NCBI GenBank assembly: GCA_002077065.1
Contig: NAJO01000050.1
Span: 232,017-296,016, forward strand
Direction: 5' to 3'
DNA length: 64,000 nucleotides
Source of the DNA: Cryoendolithus antarcticus
Taxonomy: Eukaryota > Ascomycota > Dothideomycetes > Cladosporiales > Cladosporiaceae
Shown: piece after piece, positions 37,003 to 46,816 of the stretch
Position numbering within the stretch: position 1 is the stretch's first letter
How the letters are laid out: every line of letters begins with the position of its first letter
Notes under the pieces: generated by a model
What the model was told of the DNA's origin: nothing
The model's database searches: none
Seen by the model: only the letters and a program-made list of their open reading frames with translations
Program-made: the position numbers and the translations under genes

Positions 37003-37430
37003 GAGTGGTCTCTCGTGGATCGTTGTCATGGCTTGCTGGTCGTTGAGTGTGTCAATCTCCCATGTCGTCGATGAGGGATCTTGGTGCGATGGCGTACAGC
37101 GAGAGGGCATGGAGGGTGTACTAACGTAGGTCTGTCATGGGTACAAGTTGACTGAGGAGACTGTGATGAGGCATTGGATGTGAGCTCAGGGTGGTTAATG
37201 GGTTTGGGCTACGGCGGAACTGTAAGTGTCGGTGCGATTTCCATCTTGCAAAGGCGAATGGCCGTTTGCCTCTCTCAAGTTTGCAAGACTCTCCTACGCT
37301 CATATCGACCAAGTCAGCCAGTACATTCTCTCCTACACAGTGACATCGAGAAGCAAGCATCCTGCACCATATCCGACGAATGACGAGACACGACACTCCT
37401 ACAGCCGTATACCGCTCTCCCTTGTCCACC
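37003..37430. other. Intergenic
   Basis: 428 nt between two plus-strand genes; no feature recognised. Confidence 0.35.
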
Positions 37431-38057
37431 ATGGCATATCCAATTGTACTGGCAGCCGCTTTAGGACCTCAAGTGGACTACAATGGCCCGAAAAACTTGA
37501 ACTATACGTTCTTTAGACCAGGGGTCTTCGAACGTATGATGAAGCATTTGCTCCCTGACAACGTCGACGTATATGTGTACGACCTGCCGCAAAACGATCC
37601 GCGTATCGTTCAAGCAGTACTTGAACAGCAAAGATATATCAGGGAGTCAACAGCCGGTACATGGTATCCGACTACCTATACTGCTAGCACAAAGACTTTG
37701 TATTACGATGTAGTGGTACCCGGATCGTCGATGTTGCCTCGCGATATGGGAGATCTTTGCACAGCAATTACGCGTGTCAATAGGCGATTCAACGGTCGTA
37801 CGATGAGCTATCTCTACGACAGAAGATTTGCCTTTCAGTGCAGCGCTGCAGGCGCATTGTGTTTCTTGCAAGATCGCAAACAAGGGCCATTTATTCCAGC
37901 AATGAACTTCTACTTCTCGCTAACGCCTGGATATATGCGTATGATGGCGTCAGATCTGCAGTTTGAGCGACTTTTGGCCTGTATTAGGCATGAATGGGTG
38001 CGATTGGTGCAGCTGAAGCTGTACATCAACGGAGATTTCTGGACGCCAGCGTCCTAG
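37431..38057 (+). CDS. Unrecognised protein; frame continues past an in-frame TAG to 38471
   Basis: The start at 37431 has an ideal context (CCACCATGG). The ORF gives 208 aa ending at TAG (38055-38057). Beyond it the same frame is open to 38471, with text that looks like protein (NDVQLFSISQRQENFLSLVA, HLRRYKAKGAKFDLYIEDAG). The two parts together would give about 346 aa. The first part has YVYDLPQNDP, TLYYDVVVPGSSM and RHEWVRLVQLKLYING, a strand-like rhythm that recalls small fungal proteins of unknown function with an N-terminal domain followed by leucine-rich text, but I cannot name a family. Codons here are richer in A/T than in neighbouring genes. The stop could be a nonsense mutation, or the 3' part could be read through an unseen intron. 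Confidence 0.55.
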   Translation: MAYPIVLAAALGPQVDYNGPKNLNYTFFRPGVFERMMKHLLPDNVDVYVYDLPQNDPRIVQAVLEQQRYIRESTAGTWYPTTYTASTKTLYYDVVVPGSSMLPRDMGDLCTAITRVNRRFNGRTMSYLYDRRFAFQCSAAGALCFLQDRKQGPFIPAMNFYFSLTPGYMRMMASDLQFERLLACIRHEWVRLVQLKLYINGDFWTPAS

Positions 38058-38501
38058 ACAACAGGAGCTCTAAGTGTGCTCAACGATGTGCAATTGTTCA
38101 GCATCTCGCAAAGACAAGAGAACTTCCTCAGTCTGGTAGCAAAGACGGCTGGATACGCAACTCGTCGATATCGGGCGAATGGGTTCCCGTTCGAATCAGT
38201 TCACCTCCGCAGATACAAAGCTAAAGGTGCTAAATTCGATCTGTACATCGAAGATGCTGGTCTCAGTCAAGCAAGAGAGCAGTTTAGACTCTCTTTGCTA
38301 GCAACAATGACGGAGTACATGGGACTTCGATCAGTTTTGGTCGGTCCAAGGACACATGGTGTTTGGGTAGAGAGATGGCAGGCTTTGTGCAAGAACCATG
38401 GCAATCTCGACACCTTGATTGGAATTAGGTGCATCGACGATTGCAATTGTCTGCCTCGACCAAGAGCTTGAGCGGAGAGTGGCCTCTCATCATATGCTAC
38501 A

Positions 38502-39838
38502 TCACGACACATTTCGTCGTTGTCGAGCTTCCACGAAAAAGCCGATCGCAGCATCAAACGCCTCCGTCTTATCTCTCTCATTGGCAATGACCCAAGACGG
38601 CACTGCACATATACCTTACGTCAGCATAGCACTCAGACGACAAGCGTACTTCGGAGAGAAGAAGAATACTCACACTCAAGCCATCCATGGAAGCCCTTAT
38701 CGAACGTCTTCGCTACGATACGCCTCTGTCGACCAGTCACGCTCCCATCCTCCTCCAGATCCCGTTGTACCCGCGAAACAAGGGCCAGCTGCTCAGCAAG
38801 CAGGATATCGATACCAGCATTGATGAACAGCATGTCTCTTGGCAGCTCATCGGTGTGCTTCAAGATTGGATTGAGCCTCGAATCACTACCTCCACCCGCT
38901 CGAGCAGGCAAAGCATACGCATCGAAGAGCGGCATCAACCATACAGACGGATCTCTCTTTGGGAAACCAGCAGGCTTTGGCTTTGCGTCTGGAGGCGATC
39001 GAAGATCGACCTAACTTGTCAGTAATGCTTCGAAAGACCTATTCCTACCATCTCTCTCTCACGAAGTCTGGCATGCTCCCTGCGCCCATACAAGTACGTC
39101 CACAACAGCGATTGGTCATGAACCCCAAGGAGGAGAGCAGCAAGTCTCTCCCAGGTGCACTCCTTCACCATACCTCTATCGCAGCTGGACGTACACGAGC
39201 GTTCCCCGTGTCTCAGACGTTCGGAGAAGTAGAGATACCACAGTCGACGAATGCATACATACCACTGCATACACGCCCACAGCCGCCTTCGCCCTCGTCC
39301 CAGCGACCATCATCAAATTCCCCCCAGCGCTCCAGCCAGACACCGTCAAATCCTTCGAATCGGCGCCAAACCGCTTCTCGGCATTCGCCAACACCCAGTC
39401 CACGACATCCTTAGCGTCTTCGTGGGCAGCAGGATAAACATTCGCAGGCGCATGCCGATACTGCGTACTTACTACCACCGCGCCAGTCCGTTCGCATACC
39501 TCCTCGCAGAACGGCACGCCGTACTCTGCTATCCCGCCGAAAAATGAGCCGCCGTGGAAGTCGATATGCAGCGGTCTGAGACCAGTACGTGCAGCTCCTT
39601 TGTTGAAGGCTTTAGGCGTGAAGACAAGGGCGCGAAGCTTGTGAGTGGAGCGTGTTGGGATGTAGATCACATTGTACGGCGCGGAGATTGCGTACGGAAG
39701 ATACTTCAGTGCATAAGTGAGGAAGGCCAGGGGCTGGAGAAGCAGGAGACGCCAGCGGTAGGTGAAGGGGATGTTGCGAGTGAACAGGGCGGTGGTGAGG
39801 GGTTCGAACCAGGAGAGGGCGAATCTGAGGGAGTCCAT
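38502..39838 (-). CDS. Alpha/beta-hydrolase (hormone-sensitive lipase-like esterase)
   Basis: Exons 39263-39838, 38674-39010 and 38502-38602 give 337 aa. Introns start GTATGT and GTGAGT and end TTAG and TGCAG; the first is long (252 nt). N-terminal hydrophobic stretch LLLLQPLAFLTYALKYLPYA suggests membrane attachment. Catalytic elements: HGGSFFGG at 95-102 (oxyanion hole), GWSAGG at 168-173 with Ser170, Asp260 in NAGIDILLAEQ, His299 in KGFHGW. All three triad residues are present, and the splices bring them into one frame, which supports the model. Such enzymes hydrolyse short-chain esters or xenobiotics; the substrate is unknown. Confidence 0.88.
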
Positions 39839-40333
39839 GAGGGAGGTGGTGAGGGTGAGGGTGGGAAGGAGTGAAAGGCTGCGCGCCGAGCAAGGAGACG
39901 AGGATGGCGACTGGAGAGGTACTCAGTGAGGCTGACATGCTGTACATCACAAGCAGCTGAGTAGGTGGCGTGACATTATGCAGGGCGGTATGACTGGGCT
40001 ACACACCATGAGCGTCAAGCGAAGAGAATATACCGGGATCTCGAGCGAGCGCGGTGGGATCACCAGGGCGACAGCACAAATCACCTGTCGAAGTTCGGAG
40101 ACAACGCAGTCGTAGGAAGTCATACAGCTACCCTGTCCAAATCACACACTTATCCTGAAACCAAGCACACCAACGCCCCATCCTTTGGATCCCAGAGTAG
40201 TAGCACCAATCATTTCATGAGCGGAGGTTTGCACCTGTCACTCCATCGTCATCTGCTAGGCATCCCATCCTGACCCACAGAGCCCAAGTCTTCTCCCTAC
40301 ATCTTGTGCTTTCCACACTCCTCCGCCAGTCGA
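39839..40333. other. Intergenic: esterase promoter and NBR1 3' region
   Basis: 495 nt; no gene seen. Confidence 0.4.
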
Positions 40334-43300
40334 TCACGGCGAGGCAACAGTCTCATGATCGCTAGCATCAAGGATGTCGTACTCCTCATCCGTCAGGAAC
40401 CCATCATCGCTCTCCATTCCACTGGCACTGAGCACCTCGATCTCATCCGTGAGGTCATCGAAGCCCTCCTCCGCAGGTGTCGTGGCATGTGCAGCCGGCG
40501 CAGGCATAGCAGAGCTCTCAACCTCGCCAGCCTCGTTCTCAACGTAAGCAGCCTTACCCTTGGTAGACGAAGACACCATGCTGCTGCTTGGGCTCTCCTT
40601 CTCCAGTCGTGGGAAGACCATTTGGCTAGTGGCGAGCTCCTCGGTCTTCTCCTCCTCAACAGGGACCTTGCTCGCCTGCTCGATGATCTTCTGCACCTTC
40701 TCCGTGGTCTGAGCGCTCTTGCTAGCTTCGGCGCTGGGCGATACAGGTGCGAAAGACTTGCGAGCCTCAGCGAACTCAGCGCGGCAGGCCTGCTTCTCGG
40801 CGCGAGCCTTGAGGATCTTGGCCTTCAACGCCTCAACACGCATGCGAGCGTGCTCCTTCTCGGCGGTCGTGCGGGCGGGAGACGAAGCAGTGGAGGCGAT
40901 GGAAGAGCTAGCAGGACTGCCTTGCTCACGTGCCTCGCGCTGGCGGAGAAGGGCCTCCCTGATAGCGGCATAGCCGGTAGGATCGCTCTGCGGGGTGCCC
41001 AAGTGCTCGAGCATCTGCTGGCGCTGGGTCATCTGAGCCTGCATCGCGTTGCGGATGTTGTCCTGCTGGTTGGCGACGAAGGGGCGGGCAGGGAGCGAGA
41101 CGGTGGGCTGCTCGATAGGAGTTGTCGAGACAGCATCAGCGGACTTCTTGACCTCCACGTCACACCAGAGGCGGTGACCGAACGGTGTACCATCAGCAGC
41201 CTTGACACGCCAGTAGCTGATGGCCTTGCCCTCGCGCATGGGAGCCTTGAGGGTGACCTTGAAAGCAATCTCCTCGCCGATCATCACCTCACGACCAACA
41301 ACGTTGCTCTCAGTGGCGGCATTGATGTCGGAGACCGAAGCTGGATGGCTGTTGTCGACATTGAGCATGTTGTCGCCACCGACGTAGCGCACGCTGCAGC
41401 CGGCGGGCCAGGCGAAAGGACCCTCGTTCTTCATCGTCCAGATCTGCGTGAAGCGAGCGCCTGGCTGGACGACCATGCCGTCAGCAACGCTATCGTGGAC
41501 GAACACCGCGTTCAGCAGACCAGCCGGGACCTCGGCAGCTGGAGGAGGGACCAGAGTGTTCTTTGCGGAGGTGAAGATGGGGATGGGCTGCGACTTCTCA
41601 AGCGTTGGCTTAATTTCGCCGACTGTCTTGACAGCGGTGGTCTTGATGGGCATAGTCGCAGGAGCCACAGGAGCCGAAGTAGCCTCGGTAGTAGTCTCCG
41701 GACGCTTGTCACCCATGTTGCGAACATTGCCGCGCTGATCCTCGTTCATTGTAATGATGCTGACGTTGCGAACCGGCGTCTTGAACTTAATCAACGGATG
41801 CGTGCGGTTGTGGTGGTGGCTCGGCAGAGCCTCGCAGTTGGCGCAGAAGTCGGTGTCGTGGCATACAGCGCACTTGTAGCGGACGCCACTGATGAAAGCG
41901 CCATTGTTCTTGCAAAGAGGACCATCGCAGTAGATGCCAGCGTGGCGGATGAAGTTGGGAGCGATGTCGACAATGGGCGTGTAGATTGCGGCGAAGCGGT
42001 GCTGGGGGTGGATGTGAGGCGCGCTCTGGACACACTCGCTGCAGTAGTCGAAGTCTGGGCAGCTGAGGCACTTGTGGCGAACGCCGTAGATAGACTTGTC
42101 GCAGCCGTCGCAAATGGCGTTGTGACGGATGTTGCGGCCGGGAGTGAGCATGCTCACCTCAGTCATCGAAAGAATCGTCTTCTCGGTAGCGCGGTCGAAT
42201 GCGTGAGCAGGGTGGTGACCGTGCTTACCACGAGCGTGGCACTTCAGACAAAGGTCGAAGTCCTCACACTGCTGGCAAGTGACAAACATCTCCTCAGGCG
42301 CTGTGTCGATGCAGTTGTTGCAAGTGCGCACTGGACCCTCGAAGAGAGGATCGCTCTTGAGATGGCCGACAGGGACAGCACCTGGCACCTTCTCGTTCTC
42401 CTGCTTGGGCTTGCGGCCGATGCGCTCCGTGGTGCTTGTGATGACCTTGCCGTCTTTGATGAAGCGTTTGATGAGCCAGTGACCCTCGCCCGGGCAGAGC
42501 TTGCCTGTAGCAATGCAGCCCTCGCAGAGATCGTAGTCGCCACTGTCACAGATGCTGCAGTGGTAGTGGGCGTCCTGCATGGCCGCATCGCACTCATTGC
42601 AGTAGACTGACCACATTGGGTGCACAGTGGCGTTATTGGCGCTACGCAGTGTGGGCTCACGGGTGCGGAAGGCAAGCTCGCAGGAGGTAGATGCAGCAGA
42701 CTTGCTGGCATTGGCGAGTGCCGTGAAGAAGTCGGTGCGGTCGGCAGTGAAGGGCTTGGGTACTGGAGCCTCATCATCAACAAGAGTCTGCTGCGATGCG
42801 CGAGCCTCCCTGAATTCGAAGATGCCGGAGCCGATGTTCTTGGTGTTGGTGGGTGTAGCCTCGCGAAGAGAGGGAGTCTGAGCTGGGGAACTGACGATGA
42901 CCGGCTCCATCGTCTTGGGTGTAGCCTTGATATCCTCAGTGAGAGGTGCCTCTTCCTGAACAACCTCTGGCGCGACAGTAGCCTTGAGCCTGAGCTTCAA
43001 CTTGGCTTTTGCGGCACGGATGAGAGTCTTGAAGACTTGAGGGTTGGTGGCGTCGAGGACGATGTAGCCGCCTGCTGAGTCAGAGAACCGCTCGAAAGTG
43101 ACGTGCTGCTCGGCCTTAATGCTGAGGCAGGTGCGGAGCTGTGTTGGAGTGTTAGTTGTGTGTATGGCAGTGACATTGCGTGATGGACTTCACATACCTT
43201 GTCAATCAGCACCCCCGCTCCCAGGTCGCGCAGTGGGAGCTTCAGCTTGCGCAGGTTGTCGTTGACCGAGATCTTGACGGTGATGAGCGTGTCTGGGCCG

Positions 43301-43335
43301 ACACTGCTGCCGCCGTGATGGCCGGGTGCTGCCAT
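40334..43335 (-). CDS. NBR1-type selective autophagy receptor (PB1, four ZZ fingers, FW domain)
   Basis: Cargo receptor of the NBR1 family. Exons 43198-43335 and 40334-43138 give 980 aa; the junction is AAG|GTATGT...CACAG|CTC. The N-terminal PB1 domain is split by the intron (TLITVKISVNDNLRKLKLPL, then FERFSDSAGGYIVLDATNP). Four ZZ-type zinc fingers follow at about 222-270 (YCNECDAAM...CSICDSGDYDLCEGC), 316-360 (CNNC...CQQCEDFDLCLKC), 383-425 (CDGCDKSIYG...CPDFDYCSEC) and 443-490. The NBR1 (four-tryptophan) domain is near 570-690: FTQIWTMKNEGPFAWPAGC and SYWRVKAADG. A coiled, Ala/Glu-rich segment comes next. The last 20 residues contain TDEEYDILDA, a strong candidate Atg8-interacting motif (aromatic-x-x-aliphatic in an acidic setting). 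No UBA domain is obvious, as in other filamentous fungi. Confidence 0.93.
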
Positions 43336-44129
43336 GATGATGGATGTGTGTGTAGGAAGTGAGGTGTTGGGTGGATGGTCTGTGTGAGGCCTCGCTCCAG
43401 CTGAGAGGTGTTCTAGGCGGCGGCTGTGCGTGGTGACGTACTGAGCCTCGCTTCACCGATAAGGCGGTGGTGACAGTGAGGAATAGGGAGCAGTGGGGGG
43501 TGGGTTGCTGAGAATAGGGTGGGAGGTGTTCAGGTGACTAACAGACAAGTTGTCTGACATGTGGTGGAGGTAGTGAGTGGTGATGCGGTGGTGGGAAGAC
43601 GCAAGACGAGAGCTGCCTTGCGGAGCTCTTGGGTGCACGGGACGCCGCAGGTGACTGGGCGGACGGCTTCTCCCGTCTCGCCTTCACTTCACCGGCGTCA
43701 CAGTGTGCAGCCTTGCGTTGTCAGCATGCTGTGCCCGTGCTTCACAAGTGTCACTTCAGATATGTGAGAACATGCGAGCAGTTTCTAGGCGATTGCGCGA
43801 GCGCTGCTTACACATGGGTTGGCAGTTGCGACCGAGTGGCAATGCTCAATGTGATCGCACCTGCCTCACTATGGCTGATGCATTGTGATGAGAATGTGAC
43901 GATTCGCAACACGGAGGGCTCACTATGCTTCAAGTGATACAATGCAATCAATACCAAGAGCGCTCGTGTTCACGAGTAGCCAAATGATCTCCACAATAGA
44001 TTGATATACCTGAACGCCATGCTTGCTTCCTCAGAGAATGATCACAAAATCCAACCCACACCCACCTCACATTTCCAAATCGGCGTCCTCTTAATACCCA
44101 AACCACCATACTCCCATACTATCACAGTG
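43336..44129. other. Intergenic: NBR1 promoter and Btz gene 3' region
   Basis: 794 nt between two minus-strand genes; ORFs here are short and unconvincing. Confidence 0.4.
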
Positions 44130-46196
44130 CTACTGCGCACTCCCGTAGTTCCAATTCTGCCCTCCAGCATCAATAGCCGGATAGTAGTATCCACTCTCCT
44201 CTGGTCCCGGCGTCGGTGGCGGCAGCCCAGGCATGGCATATGCGGGTACAAAGCTCTCCGCCGGCTGATACTCAGTCGTCGATGGCGCCGATGGCTGCTG
44301 AGCGACGTCTGCTGCAGGAAGGTAAAAGACCATGCCGTTGCTCTCATGCGCCACCATCCCGGAGGGTGCTTGCATCGCGTCAGTTGGGTGCGATAGCGGC
44401 ACTTGTTGATGCGTCGGACTCTGAGGGATGTACTGCTGCTGGAGTGGACCTGCAGGCGGCATGTACATCTGCATCGGTGCTGGCTGGCCGTAGTAGTACG
44501 GCTGCTGGGGAGGCGGGTACTGAGGGTAGTACATGTTTGGAGGCTGGAAGTTCTGGCTATGCATAGCTTGCTCCGGGATGCCCAGCAGCGGAGTGCCGCT
44601 CGCAGACACTTGAGGCGCGAAGTCGTACGTAGGCCCTGGTGCATAGTATTGGCTTTGCTGCTGGGCATATACTGGCTGTTCGGTCATGTGTGCCGGCAGC
44701 TGGTTGTGAAATGGCTGCTGAGAACTGGTACTTGATGGCCGTCGTGCTTGTTGCAGAGCAGCTGGTGACTCGATACCGGTGACAGAGATGGTCTTCTGCG
44801 GCCTAGGCTGGTGAAGAGCAACTGTCGGGGTACCTGTCATCATGGGCTTCTGTGGCAGTGGGTATGTATGCATAATCTGACCGGTCGGCGTTTGATAGCC
44901 TGATAGAGGTGCCGGCGATGTGCCATTCGAGTACATGCGTCCACCGGGTGGAAGGTTGACAAATGGCCTGGGCTGACCATGGAAGCCACTGTTGAACGAG
45001 GCCGGCGAGAAGGCACCGTCTCGTCCAGCGATCGAGGATCTTCGACTGGCTGCTACGCTGGCGGAGTACATACTGCCGCCGAAAACGCTTGTGCGGCGGC
45101 TGTGAGGACCATAGCTGATGTTGCCACGCTGATATGTATTGCTCCCGTAGCCGCGCTGATTAGGCCGCAACTGCCGTGGGATGAATACGAATGAACGGTC
45201 CGCTGAAGGGAAGATGTACTTCGGACCATAGCCATACAGATACACCCGGACGGGCTTGTCTCTGCGCAGTGGAGGTCTGTGATCCGGAAAGCGCATGTGT
45301 CTCTTCACTGCGAGAGGTTCCTGCATCGTGATCGCTTTTGACATTCCAGGTAGCGAGACACGCACGGGGACTTTTCCAAGGACAACCGCTGTAGCTTGCG
45401 GAGTGGTAGTACCGGGAGGTTGCCGTTGCGGCAGACTGTTGGTCTTGGGAAATATCCGTGCGGACTCTTCCTGATCTCGAGTAAGAGAAGCAGGCTGTAG
45501 GGCTGCAGCAGCAGGGGGCTCTTCGTTGATGACTTCGTGGAGGTCGTGCTTCCATGTTGGCTCGCGTGGTGCCTGAAAGCCTGCCACATTTGGTCCGCCA
45601 AAGCCTCGTCCACGTCCTCGTCCTGCGAATCCTCCACGCTCCGGTGCTGGACCGCGTGTGGTCGGACTACCGCGTGTGTCGTGCATGAAGAAGTTGCCAC
45701 GATTCGGGATGAAGGCGGGGTCTGCATCTCTCTTCCTCCGATATTCCTCATGTTCACGCCGTTGGCGATCGATGGGTCGATCGACGCGGATGTTGCCGGA
45801 AGGTGCCTGCACAGGCTGGGCCCGTTTCTCTGCAGCGACAGAGACGGAGTCACCCACGTCCTCAAAGTCCAGCGCTTCTCCTGGCGTATCGTCGATTGAG
45901 AGTCCGCGCATCATGCCTTCGGTGTCTGCGCTGGCCTTGAATGTGGGCTGCTCCGGTTCGACCTGCGACTTCTTTGCAACTCCCTTGGATCCATTGACAT
46001 GATCCTGCGGCACAGATTCCGACTGCTGTGCGTCGGCCGTTCCATTCTCATGCGGCGCTTCAGCGACTGTGCTCTCCTCCCCGTCGCCGAGCACACTGCC
46101 CGCTGATCCCTCACTCTGTGAATCTCCCACCATGGCCGACTCATCATCGTCGCCTTCCGAGCGCCGCCGGCCAAGCAAATGCTTCCTTGCCGCCAT
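44130..46196 (-). CDS. Btz-domain protein (CASC3/Barentsz-like exon junction complex factor)
   Basis: Intronless, 688 aa. Residues about 145-222 carry the Btz signature: REHEEYRRKRDADPAFIPNR then GNFFMHDTRG, and after a Gly/Arg-rich linker (FAGRGRGRGFGG) TWKHDLHE. In CASC3/MLN51 this bipartite region wraps eIF4A3 and stabilises it on spliced mRNA. The N-terminal 130 residues are acidic and disordered. The C-terminal half is Pro/Gln/Tyr-rich (MYYPQYPPPQQPYYYGQ). A conserved-looking block RVYLYGYGPKYIFPSADRSF lies near 318-340. The role follows from the motif; whether a full exon junction complex exists in this fungus cannot be judged here. Confidence 0.82.
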   Translation of the reverse strand: MAARKHLLGRRRSEGDDDESAMVGDSQSEGSAGSVLGDGEESTVAEAPHENGTADAQQSESVPQDHVNGSKGVAKKSQVEPEQPTFKASADTEGMMRGLSIDDTPGEALDFEDVGDSVSVAAEKRAQPVQAPSGNIRVDRPIDRQRREHEEYRRKRDADPAFIPNRGNFFMHDTRGSPTTRGPAPERGGFAGRGRGRGFGGPNVAGFQAPREPTWKHDLHEVINEEPPAAAALQPASLTRDQEESARIFPKTNSLPQRQPPGTTTPQATAVVLGKVPVRVSLPGMSKAITMQEPLAVKRHMRFPDHRPPLRRDKPVRVYLYGYGPKYIFPSADRSFVFIPRQLRPNQRGYGSNTYQRGNISYGPHSRRTSVFGGSMYSASVAASRRSSIAGRDGAFSPASFNSGFHGQPRPFVNLPPGGRMYSNGTSPAPLSGYQTPTGQIMHTYPLPQKPMMTGTPTVALHQPRPQKTISVTGIESPAALQQARRPSSTSSQQPFHNQLPAHMTEQPVYAQQQSQYYAPGPTYDFAPQVSASGTPLLGIPEQAMHSQNFQPPNMYYPQYPPPQQPYYYGQPAPMQMYMPPAGPLQQQYIPQSPTHQQVPLSHPTDAMQAPSGMVAHESNGMVFYLPAADVAQQPSAPSTTEYQPAESFVPAYAMPGLPPPTPGPEESGYYYPAIDAGGQNWNYGSAQ

Positions 46197-46816
46197 GACT
46201 ATGCTGCCCGTAGTAAAACGATGGCGCTGTACAGGTGCTGTCTCTCATGTATGGCTGTGGACGGAGTTCAGGGCCGTGAATGAGGTAAGAGGCGGCGCGT
46301 CGCCATCCGGCCCTGCGATTATTGCATGTACTTCCAGTGATTTTCTAAGAGTGCCGAGTGACAGTCTATACCCCTGCGTGGTCAGGACATGGTGCTGCTG
46401 TATACTCTATGAACGAGCCTCCACGTACGTACAATTCCTCGGGCAGGAGACACGACGGGAATGACGGAATGCGGCCGTAGGCTATGGGTGACTAGACGTC
46501 TAAAAGTAATCAAAGGACTCCAGCACTCCTTGGGCTGATGTACGGCGCCCAAGCTAACTTACTCAACACCTTGAACCTCTATATGACAGACACTGGGACG
46601 GCGAGAGGTCTATACTGTCTTTGAGTACGTGCCAAGTCTGTCGGATAGCACTGCGCACTAAGTCAAAGCCCTGTGCCCCACCTCCCGCGGTGCCTACTGC
46701 CACCTCCTCTTATCTGTCGGTCTGTCGCTCTCGGACGATGCTTGGTCGTTGAAGGTCTGGTAGTCGAGAGCCTGGTTGTTGAAGGGCTCTACTTGTGGAC
46801 CGTTTGGTTGTAAGGC
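46197..46816. promoter_or_regulatory. Divergent promoter, Btz gene / NO VEIN-like gene
   Basis: 620 nt between two opposite start codons. No named motif. Confidence 0.4.

Noticed and set aside
37121..37432. Minus-strand 103-codon ORF upstream of the unrecognised gene
   Set aside because: No family match, no splice context, and it lies in a likely promoter region.
39790..39806. GGTTCGAACC, like a tRNA B box
   Set aside because: It lies within the coding exon of the esterase (codes SWFEP), and no A box or cloverleaf fits around it.
40304..42610. A 768-codon plus-strand ORF
   Set aside because: It is the antisense of the NBR1 coding exon, whose PB1, ZZ and FW motifs are unmistakable. The plus-strand text is Leu/Ala/Arg-rich with no family match.
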